From contig JACDAR010000256.1 in NCBI GenBank assembly GCA_013695335.1, forward strand, positions 1 through 12,272: a stretch of 12,272 bases of DNA, given 5' to 3'. This document shows, one piece after another, positions 1-6,940 of the stretch; positions within the stretch are counted from its first letter, which is position 1, and each line of letters begins with the position of its first letter. Position numbers and translations under genes: made by a program. The notes under the pieces were generated by a model. The model saw only the letters and a program-made list of their open reading frames with translations. It searched no databases and had not been told where the DNA came from. The DNA is from Rubrobacter sp. (GTDB lineage Bacteria; Actinomycetota; Rubrobacteria; Rubrobacterales; Rubrobacteraceae).

Positions 1-763
1 TGGTCGGGTTGAACTCGGTCATCTTGAAGGGACCGTTGTAGATCAGCGCATCCGGGCTGAGGGCGTACTTATCACCTTTGGACTCCACGAACTTCTGGTT
101 CTGCGGCAAATAGGTGAAGAAGGACGTGAGACCCAGCCAGTAAGGAGCCGGTGCTAACAACGTCACCTTCAGCGTCTTGTCATCAGGGGTCTCGACGGCA
201 ATGTCGCCGGCGCTGCCCTTGCCCGTGTTGTATTCGGCCGCGCCCTTCACGAACGTGGTGATGATGTAAGCGTACTGGCTTCCGGTATCGGGGTCTAGAG
301 CCCTGAGCCAGGCGTACTTGAAGTCTTCGGACGTAACCGGGTCCCCGTTCGTCCACTTGATCCCGTCGCGCAGGGTGAACGTGTAGTCGAGCCCGTCCTC
401 GCTGATGTCCACGCTTTCCGCCATATCCGGGACTGGTCTGGTGTTCACATCCAGCCTGTACAGGCCAGACATCACGTTCAGGAGTACCTCTGTGGAGACG
501 GAGTCCGTGGTTACCGCGGAGTCCAGATCCCGGATAGTCTGCTCCAGGTTGATGGCGATGGCCTTGCTGCTTCCACCACCGCCACCGCCACCGCCACTAC
601 CGCCACTACCGCCGAAGACCCCACAACCGGGCACCGTCAGCATGGCCGCCCCGGCTAGCCCAGTACCGCTGATCTTCAAAAAGTCCCGGCGGGTTAGTCG
701 CCGGATCTCGTCCCGCAACTCCTTACCCGACGCAATGTTCCCGGTGTTCCCGGTAGTTCTCAT
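1..763 (-). CDS. Tat-exported oligopeptide ABC transporter substrate-binding lipoprotein (OppA type), partial
   Basis: The minus strand is open from ATG at 763 to the window edge, giving 254 N-terminal residues without a stop. Residues 24-30 read TRRDFLK, a twin-arginine export motif, followed by a hydrophobic stretch and a lipobox ending VPGC with Cys47, so a lipid-anchored extracytoplasmic protein is expected. A Gly/Ser linker (about residues 51-66, with eight consecutive Gly) separates the anchor from the folded domain. The segment LRDGIKWTNGDPVTSEDFKY, then YAWLRALDP, is typical of family 5 solute-binding proteins (SBP_bac_5, OppA/DppA), which deliver peptides to an ABC permease. Family members are usually 500-600 residues, so more than half is outside the window. 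ATG 763 is chosen because AAGGAG lies five bases upstream; the ATG at 780 runs into a stop after six codons. Specific substrate is unknown. Confidence 0.9.
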   Translation of the reverse strand, partial: MRTTGNTGNIASGKELRDEIRRLTRRDFLKISGTGLAGAAMLTVPGCGVFGGSGGSGGGGGGGGSSKAIAINLEQTIRDLDSAVTTDSVSTEVLLNVMSGLYRLDVNTRPVPDMAESVDISEDGLDYTFTLRDGIKWTNGDPVTSEDFKYAWLRALDPDTGSQYAYIITTFVKGAAEYNTGKGSAGDIAVETPDDKTLKVTLLAPAPYWLGLTSFFTYLPQNQKFVESKGDKYALSPDALIYNGPFKMTEFNPT

Positions 764-794
764 GAATTCTCCTTTCTCATGAATTCTCCTTTCT
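761..794 (-). repeat. 17-bp tandem duplication of ribosome binding site plus start codon
   Basis: Positions 761-777 and 778-794 are identical 17-mers. On the minus strand each copy holds AAGGAG, five bases, then ATG. Because 17 is not a multiple of three, the upstream ATG (780) is out of frame with oppA. It encodes a six-codon peptide (MRKENS) whose TGA overlaps the oppA ATG as ATGA. The result is a tiny upstream ORF with its own Shine-Dalgarno sequence, arranged for coupled reinitiation. Confidence 0.9.
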
Positions 795-818
795 TTCCCC
801 CGCGCTTTACGCGCCGGA

Positions 819-824
819 ATTGTA
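819..824 (-). promoter_or_regulatory. Candidate -10 box for the oppA-like gene
   Basis: The minus strand reads TACAAT (5 of 6 to TATAAT), about 55 bases upstream of the oppA ATG, in a locally AT-richer patch. No good -35 hexamer sits 16-18 bases further up, so this is a weak call. Two direct copies of ACCCCAG (plus-strand 862-868 and 874-880, 12 bases apart) lie upstream and could be an activator site. Confidence 0.3.
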
Positions 825-916
825 CACTTTTGCCGCACAACTGGTATACGCACGCATACTGACCCCAGATGTCACCCCAGGCACATGCTTGCCGCGATAC
901 CCTTCTCTTCGGGAAG

Positions 917-935
917 ACCCGCCGACACGGCGGGT
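917..935. repeat. Perfect 8-bp inverted repeat
   Basis: ACCCGCCG at 917-924 pairs with CGGCGGGT at 928-935 across a 3-base loop. It sits between the divergent oppA-like and acetyltransferase genes. No poly-T follows on either strand; role unknown. Confidence 0.6.
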
Positions 936-1211
936 GTCTCGGGAGGATCGTCCCGGTCAGTTTCTACAGATAATTCTTCACAGCTTTCTAGGTTTACACG
1001 TCAAATCTATTCGCGAGACTGTAACCCCGACGTACAAACCGTGTCAAGTACCCGTCACCAGGGAGAATACCCGGACGCGTCAAGATCGTCTTTGGCCGCC
1101 GGTCCAGAAAACGTCGATGAAGGGTTCATGCCCCGTATACACGGTGTGCCCGCAGTCAGGCGCCCTGGACAAACGGCTGCCCGAAAGTCGATGTGTTTCA
1201 ATTAGCCTACC

Positions 1212-1811
1212 ATGGAATTCTCGAACCGTCCCATCCTCCGTGACTTCCCAGACCGTTTCGAGACAGAGCGGCTCCTGATCCGCTGCCCGCTTCCAGGCGA
1301 CGGACCCGAGCTGTTCGCCGCCGTCAAGGAATCCCACGAAGAACTGAGACCCTGGATGCCCTGGGTTGAAGCCCACGAAACCGTCGAAGACTCGGAAGAA
1401 AGCGCGCGCCGCGGGTGGGTGAAGTTCCTGGAGCGTTCCGACCTGCGAATGCACCTATTCCTGAAAGGAACCGACACCCTGGTCGGAAGTAGCGGACTGC
1501 ACCGCATAGACTGGTCGGTGCCGAGGGTCGAGATCGGCTACTGGTGCCGCACGTCGTTCACCGGGCAAGGCTATATTACAGAGGCGGTGCGGGGCATCAC
1601 AGCCTTCGCATTCGATTCCCTCGGCGCCGGAAGGGTGGAGATACGTTGCGACTCCCTGAACCATAGCAGTGTGCGCGTGGCCGAACGCGCAGGGTTCAGG
1701 GTGGAAGGTGAGCTGCGCAACTTCGAGCGTTCCCCGGACGGCGGGTTGAAGAACACCCTGGTATTCGCCATGCTCCCGGAAGAGCATGAAGCCCTGAAGC
1801 GAAACGACTGA
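1212..1811 (+). CDS. GNAT-family N-acetyltransferase (RimJ/RimL type)
   Basis: The 199-residue protein has the layout of the Acetyltransf_3 (RimJ/RimL) branch of GNAT enzymes, which move an acetyl group from acetyl-CoA to the N-terminal amine of ribosomal or other proteins, or to small amines. ETERLLIR near residues 18-24 is the usual opening. IGYWCRTSFTGQGYITEAV (about 108-126) carries the acetyl-CoA pyrophosphate-binding loop as TGQGY, and the segment ending NHSSVRVAERAGF (150-162) is the typical motif-B helix. An in-frame TAG lies six bases before ATG 1212, so no upstream start exists. No Shine-Dalgarno sequence is visible, suggesting a leaderless or weakly initiated message. It converges on the Rieske gene with nine bases between stops. 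The substrate cannot be told from sequence. Confidence 0.9.
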   Translation: MEFSNRPILRDFPDRFETERLLIRCPLPGDGPELFAAVKESHEELRPWMPWVEAHETVEDSEESARRGWVKFLERSDLRMHLFLKGTDTLVGSSGLHRIDWSVPRVEIGYWCRTSFTGQGYITEAVRGITAFAFDSLGAGRVEIRCDSLNHSSVRVAERAGFRVEGELRNFERSPDGGLKNTLVFAMLPEEHEALKRND

Positions 1812-1820
1812 GCCGCTCTA

Positions 1821-3572
1821 TCAGGCTTCTTCGTGGATGCGCTCACCCCGTGAGAGACGGCGCGCGATATCGTAGGTCTGGCCCTGGGAGCGCACCGTTG
1901 GAGAGTGGGCGGCCAGGTAACGAGCCGCGGCGATCAGGGCGTGCACTCCAGCGGGCGAGCCGTTCGACAGCGCGTGCTGCCGGAAGGCCGCCTCGACGGC
2001 CTGCATGGTGTGGAAGTCGCGGTCCTCACGCAGCAGCAGCCCGCCCAGGGTAGAGAGCAGCGGGCCGGGATCCCCGCCGGCGTAGAGATAGCGCGCCGCC
2101 GCGCTTCCCGCCTCGTTGACCCGCTGCTGGCGGTCGAGGAGGTCGGGAAGCTCTTCGAGCAGGGCCTCCGGTCGCTGGCCTTCCCCGCCGGGTTCCGGCA
2201 ACCGCGCGGGAGGCACGTTGAGGAACCGGTCCAGGTACACGCTCATCGCCGCATCGAAGACGCCGCGCAGAAGCTCCCGCGACGGCGCCCGCCGCAGTCC
2301 TCCCTGTACCGCGTTGGCGAACGTGAAGGTGTGCAGGGCGGTGTCCCAGTCCCCGAACTCGTTGCTGGTGTGGAAGCGGGCGATGCGCAGCGCCGCCGCG
2401 TGGACGACGGCGCCGGCCAGCTCCTCTTCGCCCGCGCCCTCTCGCAAGGCCGCGAGGAGTGCGCCCGCTATGGCATGCGGATCTTCTCCGAGAAGAACCG
2501 GGATCAGGCCCTCGTCCCCCCTCCACGTTCCGCGGCGCTCTCTGCCGGTTTCGAGGGCGTCTGGAAGCTCTTCGAAGGAGGCGTAGAGTCTCTCGATCAG
2601 GTCCACCGGGTTGCGCCAGGAGTTCGACTCCTCCATCCTTCTGGCGCCCGCGTAACCGCCCGCCAGGCTGCCGAGGACCACGTCCGCGTGCTCCCAGCCC
2701 GCTGCGTCCAGGGCTTCGAAGGCTTTGTTGGTGAAGTCGAGCGGATGCCCGATGTCTATGTAGCGGTGGTCCGTGGCGGCGGCGAAGAGCATGTCGGCGA
2801 GCGACCGCCGACCCGCGCCGGAATGCACTGCGGAGATGATGCAGCGCTCGGCGCCCTCGGCGTCGCGTACTTCGACGAACCGGCGGAACCAGCGTTTGAG
2901 GGTAGGAACGTCCACGTCGTTATCCGGGAGTGGATTCAGGACAAAGCGTGGCGGCATCCCGTCGCTGTCGCGGGCGACGGCCGAAAGCCCGTGGAAGAGG
3001 GCGCGGGGACGGTCCTCGGGACTCAGGCTCGGAAGCAGGTTCATCATGCAGGTGTGCATGGTGAGCCCCTGCCCCCAGCCACCCCGCCTGTAGCGCACGC
3101 CGAAGAGCAGGCCGTCGCGGAACGATCCGGCGGGGTCTTCGCCGCCGTCGAGAAGCGAGATCACGGACTTCGCCGTCACCAGCGAGATGTTGCGCTCCAG
3201 CCCGTCCCGGAGGCGTCCCAGCCGGTACTCCCTCCAGTCCCCGCGCGGCGCCAGGTCAACCCACACCTCGCCGTCCCGGACCTCCGCCGGGAACACCCTC
3301 GCGTCATCGGCGAACTGGTCGAACGTGCCGCCGGACTCCAGGTCGAAGCGCGCGTGGTGCCAGTGGCAGGTCAGGATGCCGTCGTCCACCGTCCCCCGGT
3401 CAAGCGGGAAGCCCATGTGCGGACAGCGGATGTCCACCGCGTACACTTTCCCGCCCGCGAGGAAAAGCGCCAACGAATGTCCGCCGACCCGCACCGCCAG
3501 GCGCCCGTTCTTTCGCACTTCCTCCAGGCTGGCGGCCCGCGCGAAGCCGTCGGTCCCCGTCTCCGTAGTCAC
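1821..3572 (-). CDS. Rieske [2Fe-2S] protein with large uncharacterised C-terminal domain
   Basis: I chose GTG 3572 (583 residues) because GGAGG lies eight bases upstream; an ATG at 3665 would add 31 residues but has no well-spaced ribosome site. Residues 10-105 form a Rieske domain: CPH (Cys50, His52) and CHWHH (Cys69, His72), the CxH-x16-CxxH ligand set of a [2Fe-2S] cluster. About 450 helical, His-rich residues follow, including HGLSAVARDSDGMPPRF, RYIDIGHPLDF and RFHTSNEFGDWDTALHTF. The last two faintly recall the questin-oxidase-like (DUF4243) family, but this is only an impression. A Rieske domain ahead of such a region suggests electron delivery to an oxygenase or redox site in the same chain. 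No signal peptide or membrane segment is seen, so it is probably cytoplasmic. It lies 134 bases after the bactofilin-like gene on the same strand and may be read from the sigma-factor promoter. Confidence 0.85.
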   Translation of the reverse strand: MTTETGTDGFARAASLEEVRKNGRLAVRVGGHSLALFLAGGKVYAVDIRCPHMGFPLDRGTVDDGILTCHWHHARFDLESGGTFDQFADDARVFPAEVRDGEVWVDLAPRGDWREYRLGRLRDGLERNISLVTAKSVISLLDGGEDPAGSFRDGLLFGVRYRRGGWGQGLTMHTCMMNLLPSLSPEDRPRALFHGLSAVARDSDGMPPRFVLNPLPDNDVDVPTLKRWFRRFVEVRDAEGAERCIISAVHSGAGRRSLADMLFAAATDHRYIDIGHPLDFTNKAFEALDAAGWEHADVVLGSLAGGYAGARRMEESNSWRNPVDLIERLYASFEELPDALETGRERRGTWRGDEGLIPVLLGEDPHAIAGALLAALREGAGEEELAGAVVHAAALRIARFHTSNEFGDWDTALHTFTFANAVQGGLRRAPSRELLRGVFDAAMSVYLDRFLNVPPARLPEPGGEGQRPEALLEELPDLLDRQQRVNEAGSAAARYLYAGGDPGPLLSTLGGLLLREDRDFHTMQAVEAAFRQHALSNGSPAGVHALIAAARYLAAHSPTVRSQGQTYDIARRLSRGERIHEEA

Positions 3573-3664
3573 GGTGATTACCTCCCCCGCGAGATGTCCT
3601 CTGTCCACGCTGAGTCTACCGGATGGGACCGTGTCCGCGTCACCGGCAACACGTACGGTTTTCA

Positions 3665-3684
3665 TCCTGTACCGACGTACAGGA
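3665..3684. repeat. Perfect 8-bp inverted repeat between the bactofilin-like and Rieske genes
   Basis: TCCTGTAC (3665-3672) pairs with GTACAGGA (3677-3684) around a CGAC loop. On the minus strand the second arm runs into the alternative Rieske ATG at 3665. No T-run follows, so it is not an intrinsic terminator. It could be an operator or an mRNA hairpin that blocks the upstream ATG and favours GTG 3572. Confidence 0.65.
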
Positions 3685-3706
3685 CCCGATTACCTTCGTG
3701 TGCCGC

Positions 3707-4774
3707 TCAGGCGTCGCGCCGGGCGCCCGAGTACGGCCCGTAGTAGGAGGCGTAGGGCTCGTAGTCGAGGCGGGATCGACGCCGGTTCATGAGCGCCACG
3801 ATGGTAGCGCCTGCCCCCAGCAAGGCGAGCGCGTACATCACAAGGTCTCCGACGAAGGGGATGAGGGAGATGGCGGAGAATGCTATGGCCCCCACCACGG
3901 CGGCCAGGGCGTTGCCGCCCCTGTGGCGCCCGGTTACGAGCAGGGCCTTGCGCCCTACAAAGAACGCCACGGCCAGCGCCCCGAAGAACACGAAAGCCAG
4001 GTAGGCGGGCGCGAGGATTATCAGCACGGGGATGCCGACCACCGAAATCCCAAGCACCAGGCCGAGGATGACTGCAACGGGCAGGGAAACTACACCGAAG
4101 AGAAACGACCGTCCTGGAGACCGCTCCAGACTCCGCGTCACCGAGTTGAGCGTGCCAGGGGCCATCACGGAGACCAGCACCGTACACGCCATGAAAACCA
4201 GCGTAAGCAGCAGCCAGCCAAGAAAACCCAGGATGCCAGGCCCGTGTGGTCCCCCGCCAAAACTATCCAGGCCAGAGGCCATGCCGGCTGTCACGTTACC
4301 CTGCACGGCGTTCCCGTTGCCTATGATCCTGCCGTTCCCACACTCAACGTCGCCTTCGACGAAGGCGTGGGGACCCAGGATCACATCTCCGTTGCCAACG
4401 TCTATGTCACCATCAACCTCGGAGTCGATGCTAACGTTCCCAACCTCGGCATCAATGTCTCCGTTCACCGGGGCGTTCACGTCCAAGTTCCCGAGCGTGG
4501 ACCTCACGTCGCCGCCAACTGGTCCGTTCAACAAGATGTTGCCGCGTCCGGTCTCCACGTCGCCTTCGACTGCCCCATCGACCGTCACATCGCCCACGGC
4601 TGTCGAAACGTCCGGCGCGGTCACACCAGATGGCACGACTATGGACCCGATGGCGTGACGCTGGGCGTACGCGGGCGGCGCTGAAAGCAACATCACCATG
4701 CAAGTCAGGACAACTGAGAGCAGGAGGAATGAGCGGACTGGGGTCCGGGTGGACATCGGCATTGCAGGGTTCAT
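3707..4774 (-). CDS. Exported bactofilin-like beta-solenoid membrane protein
   Basis: The 355-residue protein begins with a signal peptide (basic start, hydrophobic core about 14-31, likely cleavage after AYA at 35-37). Residues 56-162 hold five to six repeats of about 17 residues built on G-x-V-x-GDV/GDI (GDV/GDI at 71, 88, 105, 122 and 141) with alternating GN-[IVL]-x-[IVL] strands. This pattern is that of bactofilins (polymer-forming cytoskeletal family). Five hydrophobic segments follow (about 184-206, 222-245, 246-274, 287-305, 309-329), then a Tyr-rich tail with YASYYGPY. Ordinary bactofilins are cytosolic; here the signal peptide places the solenoid outside. The ATG overlaps the anti-sigma stop as ATGA, so translation is probably coupled, and the protein is likely an effector of the ECF system. 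A role in envelope or surface structure is inference. Confidence 0.85.
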   Translation of the reverse strand: MNPAMPMSTRTPVRSFLLLSVVLTCMVMLLSAPPAYAQRHAIGSIVVPSGVTAPDVSTAVGDVTVDGAVEGDVETGRGNILLNGPVGGDVRSTLGNLDVNAPVNGDIDAEVGNVSIDSEVDGDIDVGNGDVILGPHAFVEGDVECGNGRIIGNGNAVQGNVTAGMASGLDSFGGGPHGPGILGFLGWLLLTLVFMACTVLVSVMAPGTLNSVTRSLERSPGRSFLFGVVSLPVAVILGLVLGISVVGIPVLIILAPAYLAFVFFGALAVAFFVGRKALLVTGRHRGGNALAAVVGAIAFSAISLIPFVGDLVMYALALLGAGATIVALMNRRRSRLDYEPYASYYGPYSGARRDA

Positions 4775-5286
4775 GCCCGGCGGGAACGGCGGACGGCGGT
4801 AACTACCGCCGCCGCAACCAGGAGATCAAAAACCGCACCCAAACCAAGTGCGATCAGGAGCGCCGAACCAACTGCCGCGAATACGGCCCTCACCACGTCG
4901 GATGTCCCGGTCACGAACCCCCAGAACACACCAAGGGTATCCACGACAGGCCCCACAGGCCCTGACTGATACAGTTCGAGGGCGAGCAGCGAGACGGCAA
5001 GCAACGCCACGGAGAGCAGCGCCCACAAGAAGCGCGCCCGCATACGGCGGGTCGGCAGCGCCATAGCCACGCTGCGCGAGACCGAGCCGTGCCCGAATTC
5101 AGCATACTCCATAGAGCAAAGCGACCGGCTCAGGCCCATCTCACGCCGGTAGATCTCCCCGCAACCGTGACAGGCGTCGAGGTGCTCCCGCACTTCATGC
5201 CGCCGGGCCTGGCCGAGGCCGCCGTCCACGAACTCGAAGACCGCCTCATGATCGCACTCGCGGCTGCGGTCATGCGACAGGCTCAT
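4771..5286 (-). CDS. Membrane anti-sigma factor with zinc-finger (zf-HC2) domain
   Basis: The 171-residue protein has an N-terminal cytoplasmic domain with the ZAS ligand motif H35-x3-C39-x2-C42 (REHLDACHGCGE), preceded by CDHEAVFEFVDGGL as in zf-HC2 anti-sigma factors. Such domains hold the partner ECF sigma factor inactive. Hydrophobic segments at about 86-103 and 139-165 give membrane anchoring, with a weaker one near 113-126, and a basic C-terminal end. It follows the ECF gene with a 4-base ATGA overlap and overlaps the next gene in the same way, so the three are translated as a coupled unit. The signal that releases the sigma factor is unknown. The short extracytoplasmic part suggests membrane-level sensing or control by a neighbouring membrane protein. 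Confidence 0.9.
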   Translation of the reverse strand: MSLSHDRSRECDHEAVFEFVDGGLGQARRHEVREHLDACHGCGEIYRREMGLSRSLCSMEYAEFGHGSVSRSVAMALPTRRMRARFLWALLSVALLAVSLLALELYQSGPVGPVVDTLGVFWGFVTGTSDVVRAVFAAVGSALLIALGLGAVFDLLVAAAVVTAVRRSRRA

Positions 5287-5894
5287 ACTGCCTCTTCGTC
5301 AACTTCGAGCCTTCCGGCAAGCATGTTACGTGCCCGGAAGAGCCGACTCTTCACAGCAGGGATCGTGACGCCGAGAACCTCGGCGATCTCAGCGTAGCTC
5401 ATCTCCTCAGAGTAGCGCAGCACGAGGGGAACTCCGTATATCTCAGGCAGCTTCCCGACTGCCTCCTGGATGCTGCGCGAGCGATCCGCCTCCACCGCCT
5501 CGGCCTCAGGCCCTCCAGACGTGGAAGCGTGGATCTCCGGGTTGAACTCCACTGTCTCCCTGCGGCGGCGCAGCGTATCCACCCCGAGGTTGTTCGCTAT
5601 CGCCAGCAGCCAGGTTTTGAATCTGTAGTCCGGGTTGAACGTCTCCAGCCGGTCGTAGGCGCGCAGGAAGGTTTCCTGCACCAGATCCTCGACCGAGATC
5701 TCACGCCGCGCATAAGAATATAGAACCCGCCCGACCAACCGCTCGTATCGGCGCACGAGCTCTTCGTAGGAACGCACGTCCCCGTCCAGGGTTCTGGCGA
5801 CCAGGTCGTTGTCTTCCAGCGTCTCCCGCCGGACAGACAGCCCCCTGAGCCGCTGCCTCCATCCGCCTAGCGCCACCGTAGATGTGTACTCCAT
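5283..5894 (-). CDS. RNA polymerase ECF-type sigma factor
   Basis: The 203-residue product has sigma-70 region 2 (about 40-112) with YEELVRRYERLVGRVLYSYA, the core-binding VEDLVQETFLRAYDRL, and FKTWLLAIANN followed by an Arg cluster. Region 4 (about 140-195) has KLPEIYGVPLVLRY and the helix-turn-helix MSYAEIAEVLGVTIPAVKSR. There is no region 3, as expected for ECF factors. The first 25 residues are extra compared with typical family members, so a later start is possible, but none has a better ribosome site. An ECF-type promoter lies just upstream, with the expected transcript start only about 6-8 bases before ATG 5894, so the message may be nearly leaderless. Its own promoter type implies positive autoregulation. 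It is followed by its anti-sigma gene through an ATGA overlap. Confidence 0.93.
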   Translation of the reverse strand: MEYTSTVALGGWRQRLRGLSVRRETLEDNDLVARTLDGDVRSYEELVRRYERLVGRVLYSYARREISVEDLVQETFLRAYDRLETFNPDYRFKTWLLAIANNLGVDTLRRRRETVEFNPEIHASTSGGPEAEAVEADRSRSIQEAVGKLPEIYGVPLVLRYSEEMSYAEIAEVLGVTIPAVKSRLFRARNMLAGRLEVDEEAV

Positions 5895-5907
5895 ACCATA
5901 ACGAGTA

Positions 5908-5933
5908 TACGCCGCCCACCTCCAAAAGTTTCG
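5908..5933 (-). promoter_or_regulatory. ECF-type promoter of the sigma factor operon
   Basis: The minus strand reads CGAAAC (5928-5933), a 16-base spacer, then CGTA (5908-5911). This differs at one base from the Bacillus SigW-type consensus TGAAAC-N16-CGTA. The nearest gene downstream is the ECF sigma factor, with its ATG 14 bases on. TATACT at 5904-5909 overlaps and might also serve a housekeeping sigma factor. The same arrangement recurs before the YugP-type peptidase gene. Confidence 0.7.
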
Positions 5934-6214
5934 AGGAATTGTGGACTCAGCGCAAAGCGAACCCGCTACCGTAGCGCTGCTCGCCGCCGGGACGGGTCAG
6001 GGGTTTCGAGTCGAGATATTCCACCATCAGCATTCAGGTGTCAGCGAGAACAAAACTGAGCACTGCATGCCTTGCGGCGCGGGATCGCGCCGGTGGTTTC
6101 GAGCCGATTGCGGATGATCTTCTGGATATCGGGGTGGTTTTACGCGCCGAGGTCAGCCGCCAAGACTGACAGGAAACCTTGTAGCCCTGACTGTCAAACG
6201 TGCGGTCCCTCTAT
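5934..6214. other. Intergenic region without a credible gene
   Basis: Between the ECF promoter and the end of the first Crp/Fnr gene I see no gene with protein-like composition. There is a 7-bp GC hairpin at 6075-6092 (CGGCGCG, loop GGAT, CGCGCCG) with no T-run, and a TGACAG/CTGTCA pair near 6167-6196. Neither is a convincing terminator. Short open frames (for example minus 6033-5947, 28 residues) lack a ribosome site. Confidence 0.5.
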
Positions 6215-6940
6215 CTAGCTGGCTTCGGCTTGGGAGGTGGCTTCGGCTTGGGAGGCTTCTCTGAGAGCATCCATATCCATGATGTGGATGTAGCGGTGTT
6301 TGAACTCGACCACCCCCTGTTTCTTGAGATGAGAGAAGGCCCGGCTCACCGCCACACGCCTCGCGCCGATCATGCTGGCTAGCTGCTCGTGGGTGTAGCG
6401 GGTGGTTATCCTGTAGCTTTCGCCGCTGACCAAACCCTCGCTGTCCATGAGCGTCATGATCAGGGTCGCAAGGCGCGCGGGGACTTCCTTCTGGACGAGA
6501 TCCGCCATGCGTACCTCGGACTGGCGCAGCCTCCCGGCGAGCACCCTCACCAGCCTCAAGCCCACCTGCGGGTTCCTCAGGATCAAACGCTCGAAGTCCG
6601 GGAGCCTGAGCGAACACACGAAGGAGGGCGCAAGGGCCCTCACGTACACCCCTTGAAGGCTCTGGCCGCTCAGAGACATCTCCCCGAATACGTTCCCGTC
6701 TTCCACCACGGAGAGGGTGATCTCCCGACCGTCGGAGCTTATCTCGTAGACCTGCAACCTCCCCTTTTGGAGTATGAACAGCTTCTCGCCCGCCTCCTGG
6801 GGACTATAGAGGATCTCCCCCTCATCGAGGTATGTGTCCGGGGTCCGCCGTGCCAGTTCCTCCAACTCCTCCGGCGGAAGCGGCCCGAGGATATCCACCA
6901 TCGAGAGTAGATGAATCTGTTCTTCCAGGGACATCGGCAT
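6215..6940 (-). CDS. Crp/Fnr-family transcriptional regulator (first copy)
   Basis: This 241-residue protein has an N-terminal cyclic-nucleotide-binding-type beta-barrel (about 15-130) with GNVFGEMSL at 83-91, a long dimerisation helix (AGRLRQSEVRMADLVQKE), and a C-terminal winged helix (HEQLASMIGARRVAVSRAF at about 184-202). The positions matching the CRP cAMP-contact Arg82-Ser83 are Gln-Gly here (LQGVYVRA), so cAMP binding is unlikely. No cysteine cluster for an FNR iron-sulfur centre is visible. ATG 6940 is chosen because AGGAA lies nine bases upstream and the barrel begins shortly after; the frame stays open upstream but reads as Pro/Ser-rich filler. The C-terminal tail holds a duplicated SQAEA unit. 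The gene is divergent from the c-di-GMP signalling block and could regulate it. Confidence 0.9.
   Translation of the reverse strand: MPMSLEEQIHLLSMVDILGPLPPEELEELARRTPDTYLDEGEILYSPQEAGEKLFILQKGRLQVYEISSDGREITLSVVEDGNVFGEMSLSGQSLQGVYVRALAPSFVCSLRLPDFERLILRNPQVGLRLVRVLAGRLRQSEVRMADLVQKEVPARLATLIMTLMDSEGLVSGESYRITTRYTHEQLASMIGARRVAVSRAFSHLKKQGVVEFKHRYIHIMDMDALREASQAEATSQAEAS
6221..6256 (-). repeat. 18-bp tandem repeat at the 3' end of the first Crp/Fnr gene
   Basis: Two 18-base units (6221-6238, 6239-6256) differ only in their last base. They encode two copies of a SQAEA-containing hexapeptide at the extreme C terminus, beyond the winged helix. This is probably a slippage duplication of a disordered tail with little functional effect. 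Confidence 0.85.

Larger units (their letters stand above)
795..1211. other. Divergent intergenic region without a credible gene
   Basis: This 417-base gap lies between two divergently oriented genes. Open frames exist on both strands, but their translations are Arg/Ser/Pro-rich and look like no protein. It holds the candidate oppA promoter, the ACCCCAG direct repeats and hairpins: an 8-bp stem with a 3-base loop at 917-935 (ACCCCGCCG-like arms, see the separate entry) and a weaker CGGGA/TCCCG pair at 939-954. No T-run follows the hairpins, so they are not classic terminators. No plus-strand promoter for the acetyltransferase was convincing. Confidence 0.6.

Noticed and set aside
571..613. 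Short repeats of the gcc-acc/act type as a regulatory repeat
   Set aside because: They are codons of the Gly/Ser linker after the lipobox of the OppA-like protein.
820..1278. Plus-strand open frames in the oppA/acetyltransferase gap (also 885-1205)
   Set aside because: Composition is not protein-like, and the first overlaps the start of the acetyltransferase gene.
1905..3743. A 612-codon open frame on the plus strand
   Set aside because: It lies opposite the Rieske gene; the reverse strand has clear domain motifs, while this translation is low-information and arises from GC-rich third-position bias.
3623..4684. A 353-codon plus-strand frame opposite the bactofilin-like gene
   Set aside because: Its His/Gly/Asp-rich translation mirrors the repeats on the other strand; the minus-strand gene has a signal peptide, solenoid repeats and membrane segments.
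5947..6033. 28-residue minus-strand ORF in the gap between the ECF and Crp/Fnr genes
   Set aside because: It has no ribosome binding site and is short enough to occur by chance.
6075..6092. Perfect 7-bp GC hairpin as a terminator
   Set aside because: Neither strand has a T-run after it, and it lies over 120 bases past the end of the Crp/Fnr gene.
6167..6196. TGACAG/CTGTCA pair as an insertion-sequence end or terminator
   Set aside because: Arms are only six bases, the loop is long, there is no T-run, and no transposase fragment was recognised nearby.
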